The notes under the pieces were generated by a model. That model did not search any database. It was not told where the DNA came from and was given only the letters and a program-made list of their open reading frames with translations. A stretch of DNA of 64,000 nucleotides from Tenrec ecaudatus (lineage: Eukaryota; Chordata; Mammalia; Afrosoricida; Tenrecidae): positions 130,726,758-130,790,757 of the forward strand of contig NC_134536.1 in NCBI RefSeq assembly GCF_050624435.1. The letters are read 5' to 3'. The stretch's first letter is position 1. Every line of letters starts with the position of its first letter. Both the position numbers and the translations under genes were made by a program. Shown here one piece after another: positions 1 to 16,133 of this stretch.

Positions 1-1128
1 TCAACACAAAAACACTTTGTTCTAATAATCCACCATTCTGTGATGTTCACTATCCCAACACGATTGCTGAAGACAAAATGGGTGCATAAGCAAATGTGGT
101 GAATAAAGCAGATGATGCCCAGCTATAAAAAGATATAGTGTCTGGCATCTTAAAGGCTTGAAGATAAACAAGTGGCTATCTAGTTCAGAAGCAACAAAGC
201 CCACAATGAAGAAACACACCAGCTGGTGTGATCATGAGTTGTTGATGGGATTATGTATCAGGCAGCTAAGGCCCAGAACAAAATCATACACAATGTGAAT
301 TGGGCGGTGGGGTGGGGAGCAGTGCTGGGCATGGAGTGGAGACTCAATGCCCATCTGTAGACAATTGGACATCCTCTCACAGAGGGGTCACAGGGAAGAG
401 ATGAGCCAGTCAGGGTACAGTATAGCACTGATGAAACACACAAATTTCCTCTAGTTCTTTGGTGCTTCCTTCACCCCACTATCGTGACTTCAATTCTACC
501 TTAAAAATCGGATTAGACCAGAGCATGCATACTGCTACAGATAAGAGCTGCAACACATGGAATCCAGGATAGATAAACCCCTCAGGACCAGCAATGAGAG
601 TAGAGATACCAGGAGGATTAGGGGAAGGTGGGGGGAGAAAGAGGGACTCAATTACAAGGATCAATCTAGGATCCCCTCCTAGGGGGATGAATAACGGAAA
701 AGTGGGGGAGGGGCAACAGAGGATATGAGATATGAAAACAATAATTTTTAACTTATCAAGGGTTCATGAGGGAAGGCAGGCAGGGGAGTGAAGGGGAAGA
801 AATGGGGAGCTGATATCAGGGGTTCAAGTGGGAAGAGAATGTTTTGAAAAGGATGATGGTGGCAGATGTAGAAATGTGCTTGACACACTGGTTGAATGTA
901 TGGATTGTGATAAGAGATGTAAGAGTCCCCATTAAAAGTATTTTTTTAAAAAAAAACATGGGGGAGGGAAGAGAGGGGAAAAAAAGAGGAGCTGATATCA
1001 AGGGCTCAATAGAAAATAACTGTCTAGAAAAGGATAGCAACATATTATAAATATGCCCGATTCATTGATGTATGGATTGTAATAAGCATCGTAAGAGCTC
1101 TCATTAAAATGATTTAAAAACCTCAGAA
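1..1128 (+). mobile_element. L1-type 3' end repeat with duplicated tail
   Basis: This is the same family as 36978-38326. It is cut by the window start. The final about 175 bp (955-1128) repeats the preceding 3' end (GGAGCTGATATCA...GTATGGATTGT), and each copy ends in an A-rich tract. Confidence 0.65.
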
Positions 1129-1351
1129 AACAAAACAAAAAGCCCACTATACCACCAGAGCTTCAGAAATCCCATAGAGACCACCTGAAGTAAAGTATCT
1201 TAGGCTAGCTACAAAGAGGACTTTCTACTGCATTAAGTAAAGTAACTTAGGTTATAGATACACTATTATAGATTAGAAAACCTTACAAGATGAGTTGAAG
1301 GCCCTCTGGCCATCTTGGTTCAGGTAGGACTTAAGACCATGTGACCCTATA

Positions 1352-2515
1352 TGTTAGACAGGGCTCTCTAGAGCAGTGGTTCTCACCCTTCCTCATGCTG
1401 CGACCCTTTCATACAGTTCCTCATGTGGTGGTAACCTCCGACCATAAAATGATTGTCATGGCTATGTCATCACTGTAATTTTGCTACAGTGATGAATCGT
1501 CATGTAAATATCTGATGTGCAGGATGTATTTTCATTGTTACAAATTGAACATAATGAAAGCATAGTGATTAATCACAAAACAATATATAATTATATATTG
1601 TGAAATATTTATTTCTAATGACAAATAAATGACATTTTGTCTTGAAGCATGGTGTAGCATGGGTAGCAGTCTTCACACCGGGTACTGATATGTGGGCGTA
1701 TCTGCATATGGCCAGACCCACCTGGAGACGGATAGAGTGGTGTCTTGTTTTCTAAGACCATCAGAAATATGTGTTTTCTGATGGTCTTAGGCCACCCTTG
1801 TGAGGGTCGTTTGACGCCCCCAAAGGGGTCGTGACCCACAGGTTGAGAACTGCTCCTCTAGTGAAATGAAACCAGGACACTTATGATTCCACATAAATAT
1901 GTAAGAGGATAGCTTTTTACAGCAAGAAGGAATATAAACAGTTAATTTAGTCCACACAGCAGTACAGAGAGTTCAGTTCAACTCACTTCCATGGAACAGT
2001 TAATATACTGGAAGTCCTTCCACTCACCTGGGCTGCAGATCCAAGGCCAGGGAAGCAGACACCAGAGACCTCCTTGGAGCAAGCCAGGCAGAGTCCGCCC
2101 ATAGGTCACAAGCAGCAGGGCGGGTCAGCAACAGTCAGTACCTCAGGAGCTTAGCGAAGCAGGCCTGGATGGGATAGCCATCCTAAGCAATGCAAGGCGA
2201 CAGAACCCACCAACCTGAAGCATAATCAATGTATGCGCCAGCAGTGTGGCAAGGCAGGTCTCCAAGGAGCCTCAAGCTCTAGCCACATTTCCCATGGGTT
2301 GGCCTGGCCTACGTGTGGTGTAGCTCACAGATTGAGGCAGAGAACTAGCTCCAGCAGCAGCATGCACGATCCAGCACACGCCGATCACCAGAGAGTGAGA
2401 GGGGGGCGGGCCTTGCTGAGCCATTTATCTCTCTCTGCCCTCCAATCAAACTGCAACCTGATTAATCCCACATGTTTCTATTGGCCAGGTGGGCACACTA
2501 AACCTGCCTGTTACA
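1352..2515 (-). mobile_element. LTR-like repeat carrying the long SPIN element
   Basis: It starts TGTTAGACAGGGCTCTCTAGAG, is broken by SPIN at 1374-1855, and continues to TTACA at 2515. Its last about 120 bp resemble the ends of the LTRs at 38686 and 59141 (ATTTATCTCTC..., GGCCAGGTGGGCACA). Confidence 0.6.
1374..1855 (-). mobile_element. SPIN-type hAT element, long (482 bp) non-autonomous variant
   Basis: The ends CAGTGGTTCTC and GAGAACTGCTC are near-matching inverted repeats. The flanks CTCTAGAG (1366-1373) and CTCTAGTG (1856-1863) are an 8-bp target duplication with one mismatch. The first about 130 bp and the last about 60 bp match the short SPIN copies in reverse. The middle is AT-rich and includes an inverted repeat at about 1757-1790. 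It lies inside an LTR. Confidence 0.78.
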
Positions 2516-2954
2516 CCTGAGTACGCCAATTTTCATCAAGGCCACAACCAGGCCAGTATCTGAGGGTGAGATGGTCCCTCCCTTGACTGGCCAAGGAAGT
2601 CATACAAAATTCATTCTGCTTGCTGGAACAGCTTGATTGACCAGCCAATGGTCTGTGTTTTGGGGTGCAACATAAACCCCAATCTCAAATATAACTTAAA
2701 GATAAGATTTCCTTAATCTGGCGGAGGGAGACCAGGAGCACGAGGTCGATTCACAGTCACACAATCCCTTAAATAGGACCTGCCTGGAGAATATGGGAAA
2801 CTGTCCGAGCATCACGACTGGTGGTGCACTGGTCCGTCACAGTGACAGGTGGGACTACAGAGCAGGCAAGGAGCCATGATAGGACGCATACATTATGCTA
2901 GCAGGGTTTACAAGACTGGTTCAGGGCCTTCCAAACAAGGCATTTGTTCAGGCT

Positions 2955-3035
2955 TTCGTAGTCTTAACTCTGGTGATATAGTGGTTACTCCTTGGGCTGC
3001 AAACCACAAGGTCAGCAGTTCGAGACCACCAGAAA
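2955..3035 (+). repeat. AfroSINE 5' fragment
   Basis: It has the GTGGTTACTCCTTGGGCTGC and GTCAGCAGTTCGAGACCACC tRNA-like blocks. The tail is missing. Confidence 0.7.
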
Positions 3036-3726
3036 CCCGTTGTTCCCTTGTGTCCGTGAAGTGAGAGGAGACCAGCGTGTGGGTGCACCCAATTGACCCA
3101 GTCACGGTTCCAATCACCTGGTGTTTGGGGAGCCAGGAAGTTGCCCGTGTCTCTCTCTTGTGGGCTCTCGGGGGTAAGTCTCAGTTGCCTTTTCTGGACA
3201 TTGGATGGAGCTGGCTCGGTGCTGCAGGCTGAGCAGTTCAGCTCTGCCAAGCAGAGAATTCACTGATGAATGTTTGTGGATTCTATTTTCTGATTTCCCT
3301 GAAGTCCCGTTGGACCCACTTTTATTTTCTCTCTCAGAGATTTAGGAATCTAAATCTGCTTCCACTTCTGGCTTCTCTGTCGCTGAGGGAATAAGGGACA
3401 CATCTGTCTAAATCACCATGTTTGACCAACATCCATGTTTGATTTCTTGACTCCTGCTTCCATGGCTACTAACTGTGGATCAGAGTAAAATGAAATAGTT
3501 AATAACTGTAAACAGCCGCAACGAATGACTTACCGTCTCAGAAACCCACAGGGACGGTTGGTTATACCCTGTTCTACAGGGTTGCTAGAGCTGACCTTCA
3601 CTCAATGGCAGTGACTTTGAGATTTGTTTTGGTTGTAAATCTTAACACCTATGATGTGAATGAGCAAGATTAGAGGATTTGAAACACTTGCTGATGAGGA
3701 TCAAGGACTGCAGTATGGATACAACT

Positions 3727-4227
3727 TGTGTTAGTCTGGGTTGACCAGAGCAACAAATTCATAGATGTTTCTATGTGTATAAGAAATAGCTGTCTATACA
3801 AGAGCAATTGAATATTGAGAAAACATCCCAGCCCAGTTCAGGTCAAGTCCAGAAAGCTGATATTAGCTCATATGACTGTTACCACTTTATAAATTCTTCT
3901 TCAGACTTAGCAGCACATACAATGATGTTGAACGCAAGAAGAAATATTACAGGACAGTGGGTGGAAAGTCTTGTGGATCCAATGGTGGTGGAAGCATCTC
4001 AGCGCTGGTGTGGGTCTCCATGTGGCTCCTCCAGGTCCAGGCCGCTCCATCAGGCTCATTGTCAGTAATGTCTTGCAGGGAGTGAGTGTGTGTCCCGCCT
4101 CTAGTGAGCTATTTATCTCCTTAGCACCTCCAAATGAGGTCATCAAGCTGGGACCTGATTGACAAGCTAAACTCCACCCCTTGACTCTTAAGTCTCAAAT
4201 TGACAACAGATTATGTAACTACCACAC
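3727..4227 (-). mobile_element. ERVL-type solo LTR in an RTE LINE
   Basis: It runs from TGTGTTAGTCTGGGTTGACC to CTACCACACA, that is, TG...CA in both senses. It is the same family as the copies at 4450, 19003, 19688, 25036, 53719 and 55793. Confidence 0.7.
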
Positions 4228-4449
4228 AATGCAATGTGAAAAGACCCAAATCCTCACAAGTGGACCAATAGGTAACATCATGATAAGTGAAGAAAATATT
4301 GAAATTGTCAAGGCGCTTTCCCTGCTTGGATTCACAGTCAACGCTCATGGAAGCCGCAGCCAGGGACCAAAAGACAAGTGACACTGCGCAAATCTGTGGC
4401 TCTGTAGAGTATTGAAAAACAAGGATGTACTTTGAGGACTAAGGTGCAC

Positions 4450-4937
4450 TGTGTCGTTCCATAATCTCTTGTCAATTTGAGACTTTTAAGAGTGAAGGGG
4501 TGGACTTTAGACTGTCAATCAGGTCACAGTTTGATGACCACATTTGGAGGCGCAAAGGAGGTAAATAGCTTACTGGAGGCAGGACACAGGTTCACTCCCT
4601 GGGAGACATTCCTGCTGACAAGACACATGCAGCTACGCTAGAATCCTGGAGACCCCTGCCAGCATTGAGATGCTTCCACCGCCACTGGATTCACAAGATT
4701 TTCTACCCACTGGCCTGTGGTCTTCCTGCATTTGGCATCATTACCTGTGTTGTGTGAGTCTGAAGTAGAATTTATAGATCGGTATCAGACATATGGGTTA
4801 ATATCTGACTTATGAACGTGATATATGGACTGGACTGGGATATTTTCTCAACATACAATTGCTGTTGTATATAAAGCTCTTTCTTATACCCATGAGTATC
4901 TATGAATTTGTTTCTCTAGTCAACCCAGACTAACGCA
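4450..4937 (+). mobile_element. ERVL-type solo LTR in the same RTE LINE
   Basis: This is the opposite orientation of the 3727 copy. It has a TATATAAAGCTC box near 4871 and ends in TTTGTTTCTCTAGTC...TAACGCA. The RTE reads across the junctions. Confidence 0.7.
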
Positions 4938-5409
4938 TGCCCCTGACCCATACCACAGTATTTTCAATCGCTTCATATGCATGTGAAAATTGGCCATTGA
5001 ATAAGGCAGACGGATGAAGAATTGATATGGAAAATACCATGGGCTGCCAAAGGGACTAACAGGCTTTCTTGGAGGAAGCATGGCGAGAGTGCCCCTTGCA
5101 GGCAAGGATGGTGAGACTTCATCTCACAGACTCTGAGCTTCTTAGCAGGAAGAGACTATCCCTGGAGAAGGACATCTTGCTTGCTAAAGGGGCAGCAACA
5201 GAGGAAGGCCCCCAAGGAGATAGACTGGCCCAGGGCTGCCACAGTGGACTCAAACATGGGACGCTTGGGGGGATGGTGCAGGGCGGGGCTATGCTCCCTT
5301 CTGTTGTGCGTAAGGGCAGCATGGGTTGTAACGGGCTCCTTGGCATCGTTAACAGCACCCATGTTAATCCGGCAGGGTACAGTCTGCTGTGTTACGTTGT
5401 ATCTTGAGC

Positions 5410-6190
5410 CAATCTTTTTTTTTTTTTAAGGTATAAAATAAAGTAAACAAGTGAGCAGTTAGCAGAGTGACCCGACAGCCACCAAGAAAGGAGATCGTTG
5501 AGTGGTGTGAGACCTTTGAACCTGACTTCCATGTGATGAGAACCTCCTATACCCAGTGGGGAAATTGAGATCTCCATTGAGATTCCTGCTGTGGACAGGA
5601 GATAAGTGTGGGGGATGCTCAAAGGCATCCTGCCAGAGGGCCATCAGTTGCCAGACTGCAGTCACCCTGCTCCCTGCTGTTAAGGACAATGGACGTCTGC
5701 CTTCATCTATTTGGTTCCTGTAGGTGGGGTTTACACCCTACTGATAATGGTTCCTATGGAGATTCAGAGAACAGGTCAAAGTTAAACTGCCATCCTAAAT
5801 CTAGGATCCACCCATCTTGTCACATGTATACCCCCAATCCCTTCTCTTCTTATTATAGCACAACCCCTTCCCGTGATGTATGTCTTCACCTGTAATTAGG
5901 GGGCTTGCATGTTCCCAGAGAATCTAAAAGACTTGGTTACCATTAAAGACTCTCTTTCTCCCTCCACGTGGACCACCAAGTGGGGCTGAGGTGAGCATGC
6001 TACTATGAATTGTGTCTGACTCCATCTATTTCAATACTTCTATCTCTCATGCTCTCTATAACCTTACTATGATCTTTACTTATTATCGCTGTATAATTGC
6101 GCCTACCAGACCCATAATGATGTGTTAGGGTCAGACAAGGATCTACTCACAGAGCTGATGGAAAGAGACAGCCTTCCCTTGAAGCTGGGG
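5410..6190 (+). other. Unassigned repeat, LTR-like
   Basis: No gene is seen. The CCTGTAATTAGGGGGCTTGCATG block with the following about 40 bp recurs, diverged, at 52318-52400. That suggests copies of one dispersed repeat, possibly a class I LTR. Confidence 0.4.
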
Positions 6191-6195
6191 CTCTG

Positions 6196-6395
6196 AATTA
6201 GGATGGTTAACCACCTGGTAAGATTACGCTTTGGACCACTATCCACAAGGACAGCAGTTCAAAACCACCAGCTGCTCCTCAGAAGAAAGACAGGGGTTTC
6301 TACTCCCGTAAAGAGTTACCTTCTTGAAAACCCACAGGGGGTGGTTCTACCCTGCCCTCTAGTGTCGCCATGAATCAATTGACTCGACGGCAGTT
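6196..6395 (+). repeat. AfroSINE
   Basis: It has GGACAGCAGTTCAAAACCACC, CCCGTAAAGAGTTACC and an ATTGACTCGACGGCAGT tail. Confidence 0.75.
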
Positions 6396-7057
6396 CTTTT
6401 TTTCCCTATGAAATCATGAGGATATACATTTGTTTGCTAAGCCAGTCACTTGTGATATTTCTATTATGGTGGCACTGCAGATCTAAGATCATGGTTTTTT
6501 TTGAGGGGGAAACAGTTTCTTTTTGTTCTTTTTTAACTGTTAAGAACTTAAACCATCTATGCCTCACATATTTGGTCTGGATACTGAGAACAGAAATTGT
6601 CCCTGACTATTGGCATTATCACAACCTTGCTATTACATTGTCTTCACTGGCATCGCTTTCCTTGTTCCAGGTGTGAGTGTTCCGTACAGAAACTTCTGGA
6701 AAGACCCATCACACTTCAGGGAGAAGCATGGGAAGATTATTTACCCCTTCAGAGTCTTTTCATGCCTTGCCTCACACTCCTCCCCTCACTAGTTCCATCA
6801 GTTGTGGACTTCTGTATGGTGAGCCTTGTCGTTACTGGTTTCTGTCGAGTACATTCCAACTCGTGGCAACCCCATATGATGCTTAGTCCTAACGCCAGCC
6901 CTGATTTAACTCAATGTCCAGTTCCCAATACATTTCAGCCTCGCCTTTTCTCTTCTAGACCCTGCCTACACTTTGTCGAGGTAGTGATTGTCCTTACTAC
7001 CACAAGCAATAAATCCAGCTATGTCTTATCAACAGGTTTCATTGGTGCTATTGGGGG

Positions 7058-7548
7058 ATGCTAGGCCGGGTCGTTTAGAGAAGCAAATCCAGTGACCCTC
7101 ATCCATGTATGAGAGAGTGGTTTACATCAAAAAAGCAATTCTGCATCAAGAAATAGGTACCATATATACCAAGTGATTACACGTCCAGCCCAGTCCAACT
7201 CAAGTCCAACTCAAGTCCATAGGCCCCTCTCCAGACTCACGCAGCCACATGGCAGAGAGACCAATGGTGAACCAGGAAGTTCATGAGCCAGTAGGTGCAG
7301 TCGATTGGATCCAGAGTCGGTGGAAACAGGGCCAGGTACCCACAGCTCTCAGGGCCCGCAGCGGAGTCCCAGCAAACAGGAAGACGAGGCCACAGAGAGA
7401 GAGAGGAAGGCTCCCAGGGGCCCAACTTGTAAGAAAGCCGCAGCCCCAAAGAGGCATCACCAGGCTGTGACCTGACTAACAGGTTGGACTACACCTTACA
7501 CTTCGATAAAAACTCACGTTGACATAAAATCATCTAACCATCACAGGG
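7058..7548 (-). mobile_element. ERVL-type LTR, diverged subfamily
   Basis: It has the GTTTAGAGAAGCAAATCCA start, a CATCAAGAAA segment and a GACCTGACTAACAGGTTGGACTAC end, which parallel the other LTRs with lower similarity. Its boundaries are approximate. Confidence 0.5.
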
Positions 7549-9588
7549 ACCCAGCATTTGATAATACTGTATAATTAAATTTATCCATTTCCCCTTTATG
7601 AATAATATGTTTGAGGGCTCATACAGAAAGTTCTCGACTTGAGGCACCCTGTGTGAAGACATTCCCAAGCATTGTCTCCTTGTAGATGTACAGTTTAAAT
7701 GACTCCGGCACAACCGAGAAACCAGCCCCGTACGAGGAGAGCGGTGCGGCACACCAAGAGGAAGTCGCTAACGTGTCCTTAGCAAGTGTGTCAGAACGGT
7801 TTCTCTGATACGTGTGATGCACTGATTAACTTTAACCACAACATAATCGCCCACGCCGTCTAAGTCTACATTTCTTTTGACTCTGAAAAAGCAAAGAGGA
7901 AGGCAGGGCATTATGAAAGTTCAGCTACACACTGGCCAGCCTTGCACCACATGTAGCTATTTATGTGAAAATGAACAGAAATGAAAATTCACCTGCTCAG
8001 TTGCACCAGCCACATGCTAGGTGGTCAGTAACTACTTGCGGCTTATATCTGCTATCCTGGACAAGAAGCTCTGGAACATCTCCGTCATTCCAGGAAGTTT
8101 GGTGGCATGACACTACTCCGGAGTAGTGCTTCCACTTAACTGGTCACCTAAGAAAGTTGTCAACGCCTGCGATAAACTCAGATTCTCACGAATGCAAATG
8201 AAAACATTTCATAAGATCTTAAGAATGAGATGTATCTGACTCAAACCTTGGTATTATTTTCCATCAACCAAATGCATGGGACTAAGGGATCCTGAAGACG
8301 TATCAAGGCCTTCGAATTATGGTGTTGTATCAAGGCCTTCGAATTATGGTGTTGGTAAAGAGTATTGAATATACTATGGACTACCAGGAGCAAGGCAGGG
8401 CATCCTTCTCCTGTAAAGAGCTACAGCCTCAGAAACTCACAAGGGCAGTTCTTGCCTGTCCCATGAGGCCGCTGAGAGTTGGCACCCACTCAGTGGCAGT
8501 GGGGTGGGGGTGGGGATGATGGTCTACCAGAAGAATGAATGACTGTTTGAAAAAAGTACAGGCAGAATGCTTCTCAGAAGCAAAGATGGCAAGACTTTGT
8601 CTTAAGTACTTTGGACAGTGGCTGCAACAAGGGACTCAGACGTAACCATAACCGGGAGGATGGCACAGGACTGGGCATTGTTTGGTTCGGTTGTGCGGAG
8701 CTACTAGGAGCTGGAACTGACCCAATGGCAAGTAACAACCGCAAGAACAACATAGCACCAAGTGTTTTTGCACATGAGTGGTTTGATGATATTTTTCCAT
8801 TTAATAAAGGCAAAATTGCATCTCTAATGGCAAATGGCATTTTCCCTTAGGCACTTTTCTGTACTTTTGAAACCTTTTTTTTTTAACATAAAAAATATTT
8901 TCCTCCCTTTTTAAAAAATTTCAGTGATGTACACTTCATGTGTCCTGCAATTCCAGGGTTTAACTATTTTTAAAAAGAGTTGTCCAACCACCACCATAAA
9001 ACTCTTCTAAAATTAAAAGCTTGCTCTGGAAAACATGGAGAGGCTACAAAAAGGCAGTAGCTGATATAAAAATGTCAAAAAGCAGTATGGTTGGACATTG
9101 CAAATACCAACTGTCCCGATTTAGGACACGTGTGTCAATTTGTTGGCTGGCAGTTCTGACTACAGATTATGTGTCAGTTCCAGCAGGTGCTCAATTCACA
9201 CCACTGTTCTCCCCACTCCTGACAGCTATGAGCCCTCCCCAGGGGTGTCCAGACTATGTGGCTGCTCATTCAAGGAGCACAATTGGTTGCTCCTCCATTC
9301 CAAAATGGAAACTCTGAATTGCTTGAGATTGCCTACCTGTCCCCAGCCTCGTTGTCTTGGTCCTGCTTGGGATAGAGGCCCTCTGGAACCCCAAGAAGAA
9401 GGGTGAGGCTAGGAGAAGGGGAGGGGGGGAGGGGCTGGAGTTTCCGAGGCGGAGAAGTTTCTCCGGGCAGCCTGGGTGATAAAGGCATGAAGTGGTTGCT
9501 TTACAAACTTTCATAGGTGAGGAAACATATTCACAGGATTATAGGATAAAGGTGTAGGTGTTACTTAATTTCAATCATGAAGCCAAAG
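7549..9588. other. Intergenic, no gene recognised
   Basis: Apart from the RTE/SINE fragment at 8290-8760 I see only short unrelated frames and an A/T-rich tract near 8870-8960. Confidence 0.5.
8290..8760 (+). mobile_element. RTE LINE 3' fragment with nested SINE tail
   Basis: RTE pieces lie at about 8290-8390 and 8516-8760. An AfroSINE-like tail lies between them (8394-8515). A 27-bp unit is duplicated in tandem at 8300-8353. Confidence 0.6.
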
Positions 9589-9698
9589 AATTATGTACAG
9601 GTGCCAGGTTGGCAAGGGGTGGACTGGGGTAGTCAGTTTATTGTGTCAACCTGGCCGATAAACACGTGTGGGCCCTTCATTGAAGGGCGGAGGGATAA
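9589..9698 (+). mobile_element. ERVL-type LTR fragment
   Basis: This segment repeats the first about 110 bp of the LTR at 16134, including GTGCCAGG-TGGCAAGGGGTGGA and GGCCGATAAACAC. Confidence 0.6.
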
Positions 9699-11065
9699 AT
9701 GGAAGTACCCAGATTATCACACTTCTATTGTTGAAATTGTGCATCAGTGTGCTACCTTTGTCACAATTAATGGACCTATAGTGACACATCGTTGTTACAT
9801 AAGTCTATGCTTGATTCTTTGCGGAAAACTGAGCATATCAGAAAGATGTCTACTTGTGTTTTATTGACCACACAAAAGCATTTGACTGTGTGGACCTCAA
9901 CAAACTACAGTTTGAGAAGAACAGGAATTCCGGAACCCTTCATTGTGTTCATGTGGAACTTGGACCTGGATCAAGAAGCGGTTGTGCAAACAGAACAAGA
10001 GACTACTGCACAGTTTAAAGCCAGAAAAAGCTGTGCATCGGGTTGTATCCTCTCACCATACTTACTCAGTCTGTTTGCTGGGAAAATCATCAGGGAATCT
10101 GGATTATATGAAGAAGAGTGTGACATCAGGATGGGAGGAAGGCTTAATAACAACCTGTGATAGATGACACAGCTTTGCTTGCTGAAAGTGAGACGTTGAA
10201 ACACTCGCTGCTGAAGATCAAGGATTGCAGCCTTCAGTGTGGGTGACAATTCAATGTAATGAAAACCAAAACCCTTATGACTGGACCCATAGGTGACATC
10301 ATGATGAATGGAGAAAAGATTGAAGTTGCCAAGGATTTTATCTTGCTTGGACCCACAATCAATGTTCAAGGAAGCAGCAGTCAAGACATCAAAAGATGCA
10401 TTGCATTGAGTAAATGTGGGCAGTGATCCCTTTGGGGGTCGAACGACCCTTTCGCAGGGGTCACTCAATGCATAACAGTAGCAAAATTACAGTTATGAAG
10501 TAGCTACAAAAATAATTTTATGGTTGGAGGTCACCACAACATGAGGAACTGTATGAAAGGGTGGCAGAATTAGGAAGGTTGAGAACCACTGATTTAGAGT
10601 ATTGAAAACAAGGATGTTACTTAGAGAACTAAGGTGCACCTGACCCAAGCCATGGTATTTTCAATTGCTTCAATATGCTTGTGCAAGTTGGACGCTGACT
10701 AAGGAAGCATGAAGAAGACTCGATGCCTTCGAATGGTGGTGCTGGCAATGACTGCCAAAAAGACAACCCGATCTGTCTTGAAGACATAGGGCCAGAGTGA
10801 TCCTTACAAGCAAGGATGGTGAGACTTCATCTCATGTACTTTGGACATGTGGTCTGGAGAGACCAGGCCCTGGAGAAGGACATCATGCTTGGTAAAGTAG
10901 AGGGACAACAACAAAGAGGAAAGCCTTCAATGGGATGGATTGGCATGATGGCTGCCACAATGACCCACACAGAGGAGTAATGGAGAGGGTGCCTAGGACC
11001 AGGGGCACGGGGTTGTTATGGGTTGGAACCAACTTGATGGCACCTAACAACAACAACCACAGAAA
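9699..11065 (+). mobile_element. RTE (BovB-like) LINE 3' part with reverse-transcriptase remnant
   Basis: Broken frames at 9792-10167 show reverse-transcriptase remnants (a GCILSPYL-like motif and the following FAGKIIRE). These are followed by the RTE 3' region and an ACAACAACAAC tail at about 11049-11060. A SPIN copy interrupts it at 10421-10591. Stops and frame breaks make it a fossil. Confidence 0.75.
10421..10591 (+). mobile_element. SPIN-type hAT element, nested in an RTE LINE
   Basis: It has CCCTTTGGGGGTCGAACGA, the conserved interior, and the GGTTGAGAACCACTG end. The left terminus has lost about 18 bp. RTE sequence flanks both sides. Confidence 0.8.
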
Positions 11066-14915
<3,850 letters not shown>

Positions 14916-15190
14916 CTTTTGGCGGGCAGTTATATTATAGAGGTCTAAATAAAGGCATGTACATATGTAAATATATTTATATATGAGGATGGGGAACTAG
15001 ATTTATGTGCATATATTTATAGGTTTGGTATTAAGGTAGCAGATGGACATTGAGCCTCCACTCAAATACTCCCTCAATGCAAGAACACTTTGTTCTATTA
15101 AACTGGCATTCCATGATGCTCACCTTCCCGACAAAATTGCTGAAGACAAATGGGAGCATAAGCAAACGTGGTGAAGAAAGCTGATGGGAC

Positions 15191-15925
15191 GTGGCTGACC
15201 CAGACCTTCATTCCCAGGCACAATTACAGCGCCAACTAGGTGGCAACAACTTGCGGGGCTGGGGCAATGTTCTCCAGGAAGGTGTATACGCTCTAAACCA
15301 GCGGCCAATATATGGTGCTGTGTCTCCAATAGCCAGAATTCATGGGTCCAGGAACCAAGGGGTGGAAGCTGGAGTGGCACCACTCACTATTACCCCTAGT
15401 GATCTCCTTGCAGCATTTTTGCTTCCTGTCCCAGCAACCCTGTGTTCCTCAGGCCTGGAGGTCCTGGTCCCGAAGAAAGGAACTCTCCCACCTGGAAACA
15501 CAGCATGGATTCCACTGAACTGGCAGCTGAGAATGTCCCCTGGCCACTTTGGACTTCTCATGCCTTTGGATCAACAGGTCAGGAAGAGTGTCACCGTACG
15601 AAGTGGTGTGATTGATCCTGACTACCAAGGAGAAATTGGACTGGTACTACATAATGGAGGTAAAGAAGAATATGTCTGGAATCCAGGAGATCCCATAGGC
15701 CGACTCTTAGTGCTACCATGCCCTGTTATTAAAGTAAATGGTAAGTTGCAGCAACCCAATCCTGACAGGACTTATATGACCCAGCCCCACAGCAATGAAG
15801 GTCTGGGTCACCGCGCCAGGCCACAAAGCACAGCCAGCTGAGGTGCTTGCTGAGGGCAAAGGTAATACAGAATGGGTAGCAGTAGAAGGCAGTTCTACCT
15901 ATCAATGACGACCACGTGATCAATT
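15191..15925 (+). pseudogene. ERVL-type endogenous retrovirus pol fragment (integrase end plus dUTPase)
   Basis: A 216-codon open frame (15191-15841) begins in the C-terminal part of an integrase. It continues into a dUTPase domain with the GVIDPDYQGEI motif and a GDPIGRLLVLP-type end. A dUTPase placed after integrase is characteristic of the ERVL class. No gag, protease, reverse transcriptase or 5' LTR is present, so this is a 5'-truncated fossil. Sequence after the stop at 15839-15841 still resembles the same region out of frame. It is non-functional as a provirus. It interrupts an L1-type repeat that resumes at about 16655. Confidence 0.8.
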
Positions 15926-16133
15926 GCAAAAGCGAAGCTTGTAATTGTCCATGTATTTTCTTTGTATTTGATTATTGCATATATTTCCTTTGTTCAAGTA
16001 TGTTATATCAGATATAATTTGACTCTGTGTTTTCATTTATATGTATGATAGATGATTGATGATAAGTATAAGTGTGATTTCATTAATATCTGGAAATTAT
16101 CTAAGTATGTATGGGTAAAGAATTGTGTACAGG

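Larger units (their letters stand above)
3655..5405 (+). mobile_element. RTE (BovB-like) LINE 3' end, interrupted by two opposite LTRs
   Basis: RTE blocks at about 3655-3726, 4228-4449 and 4938-5405 read as one continuous element once the LTRs are removed. They run from the GATCAAGGACTGCAG segment, through GACCCAAATCC, to the GGATGGTGAGACTTCATCTCA 3' domain. No frame is open. Confidence 0.75.

Noticed and set aside
9971-10468. 165-codon reverse open frame
   Set aside because: It is antisense to the RTE LINE and SPIN element.
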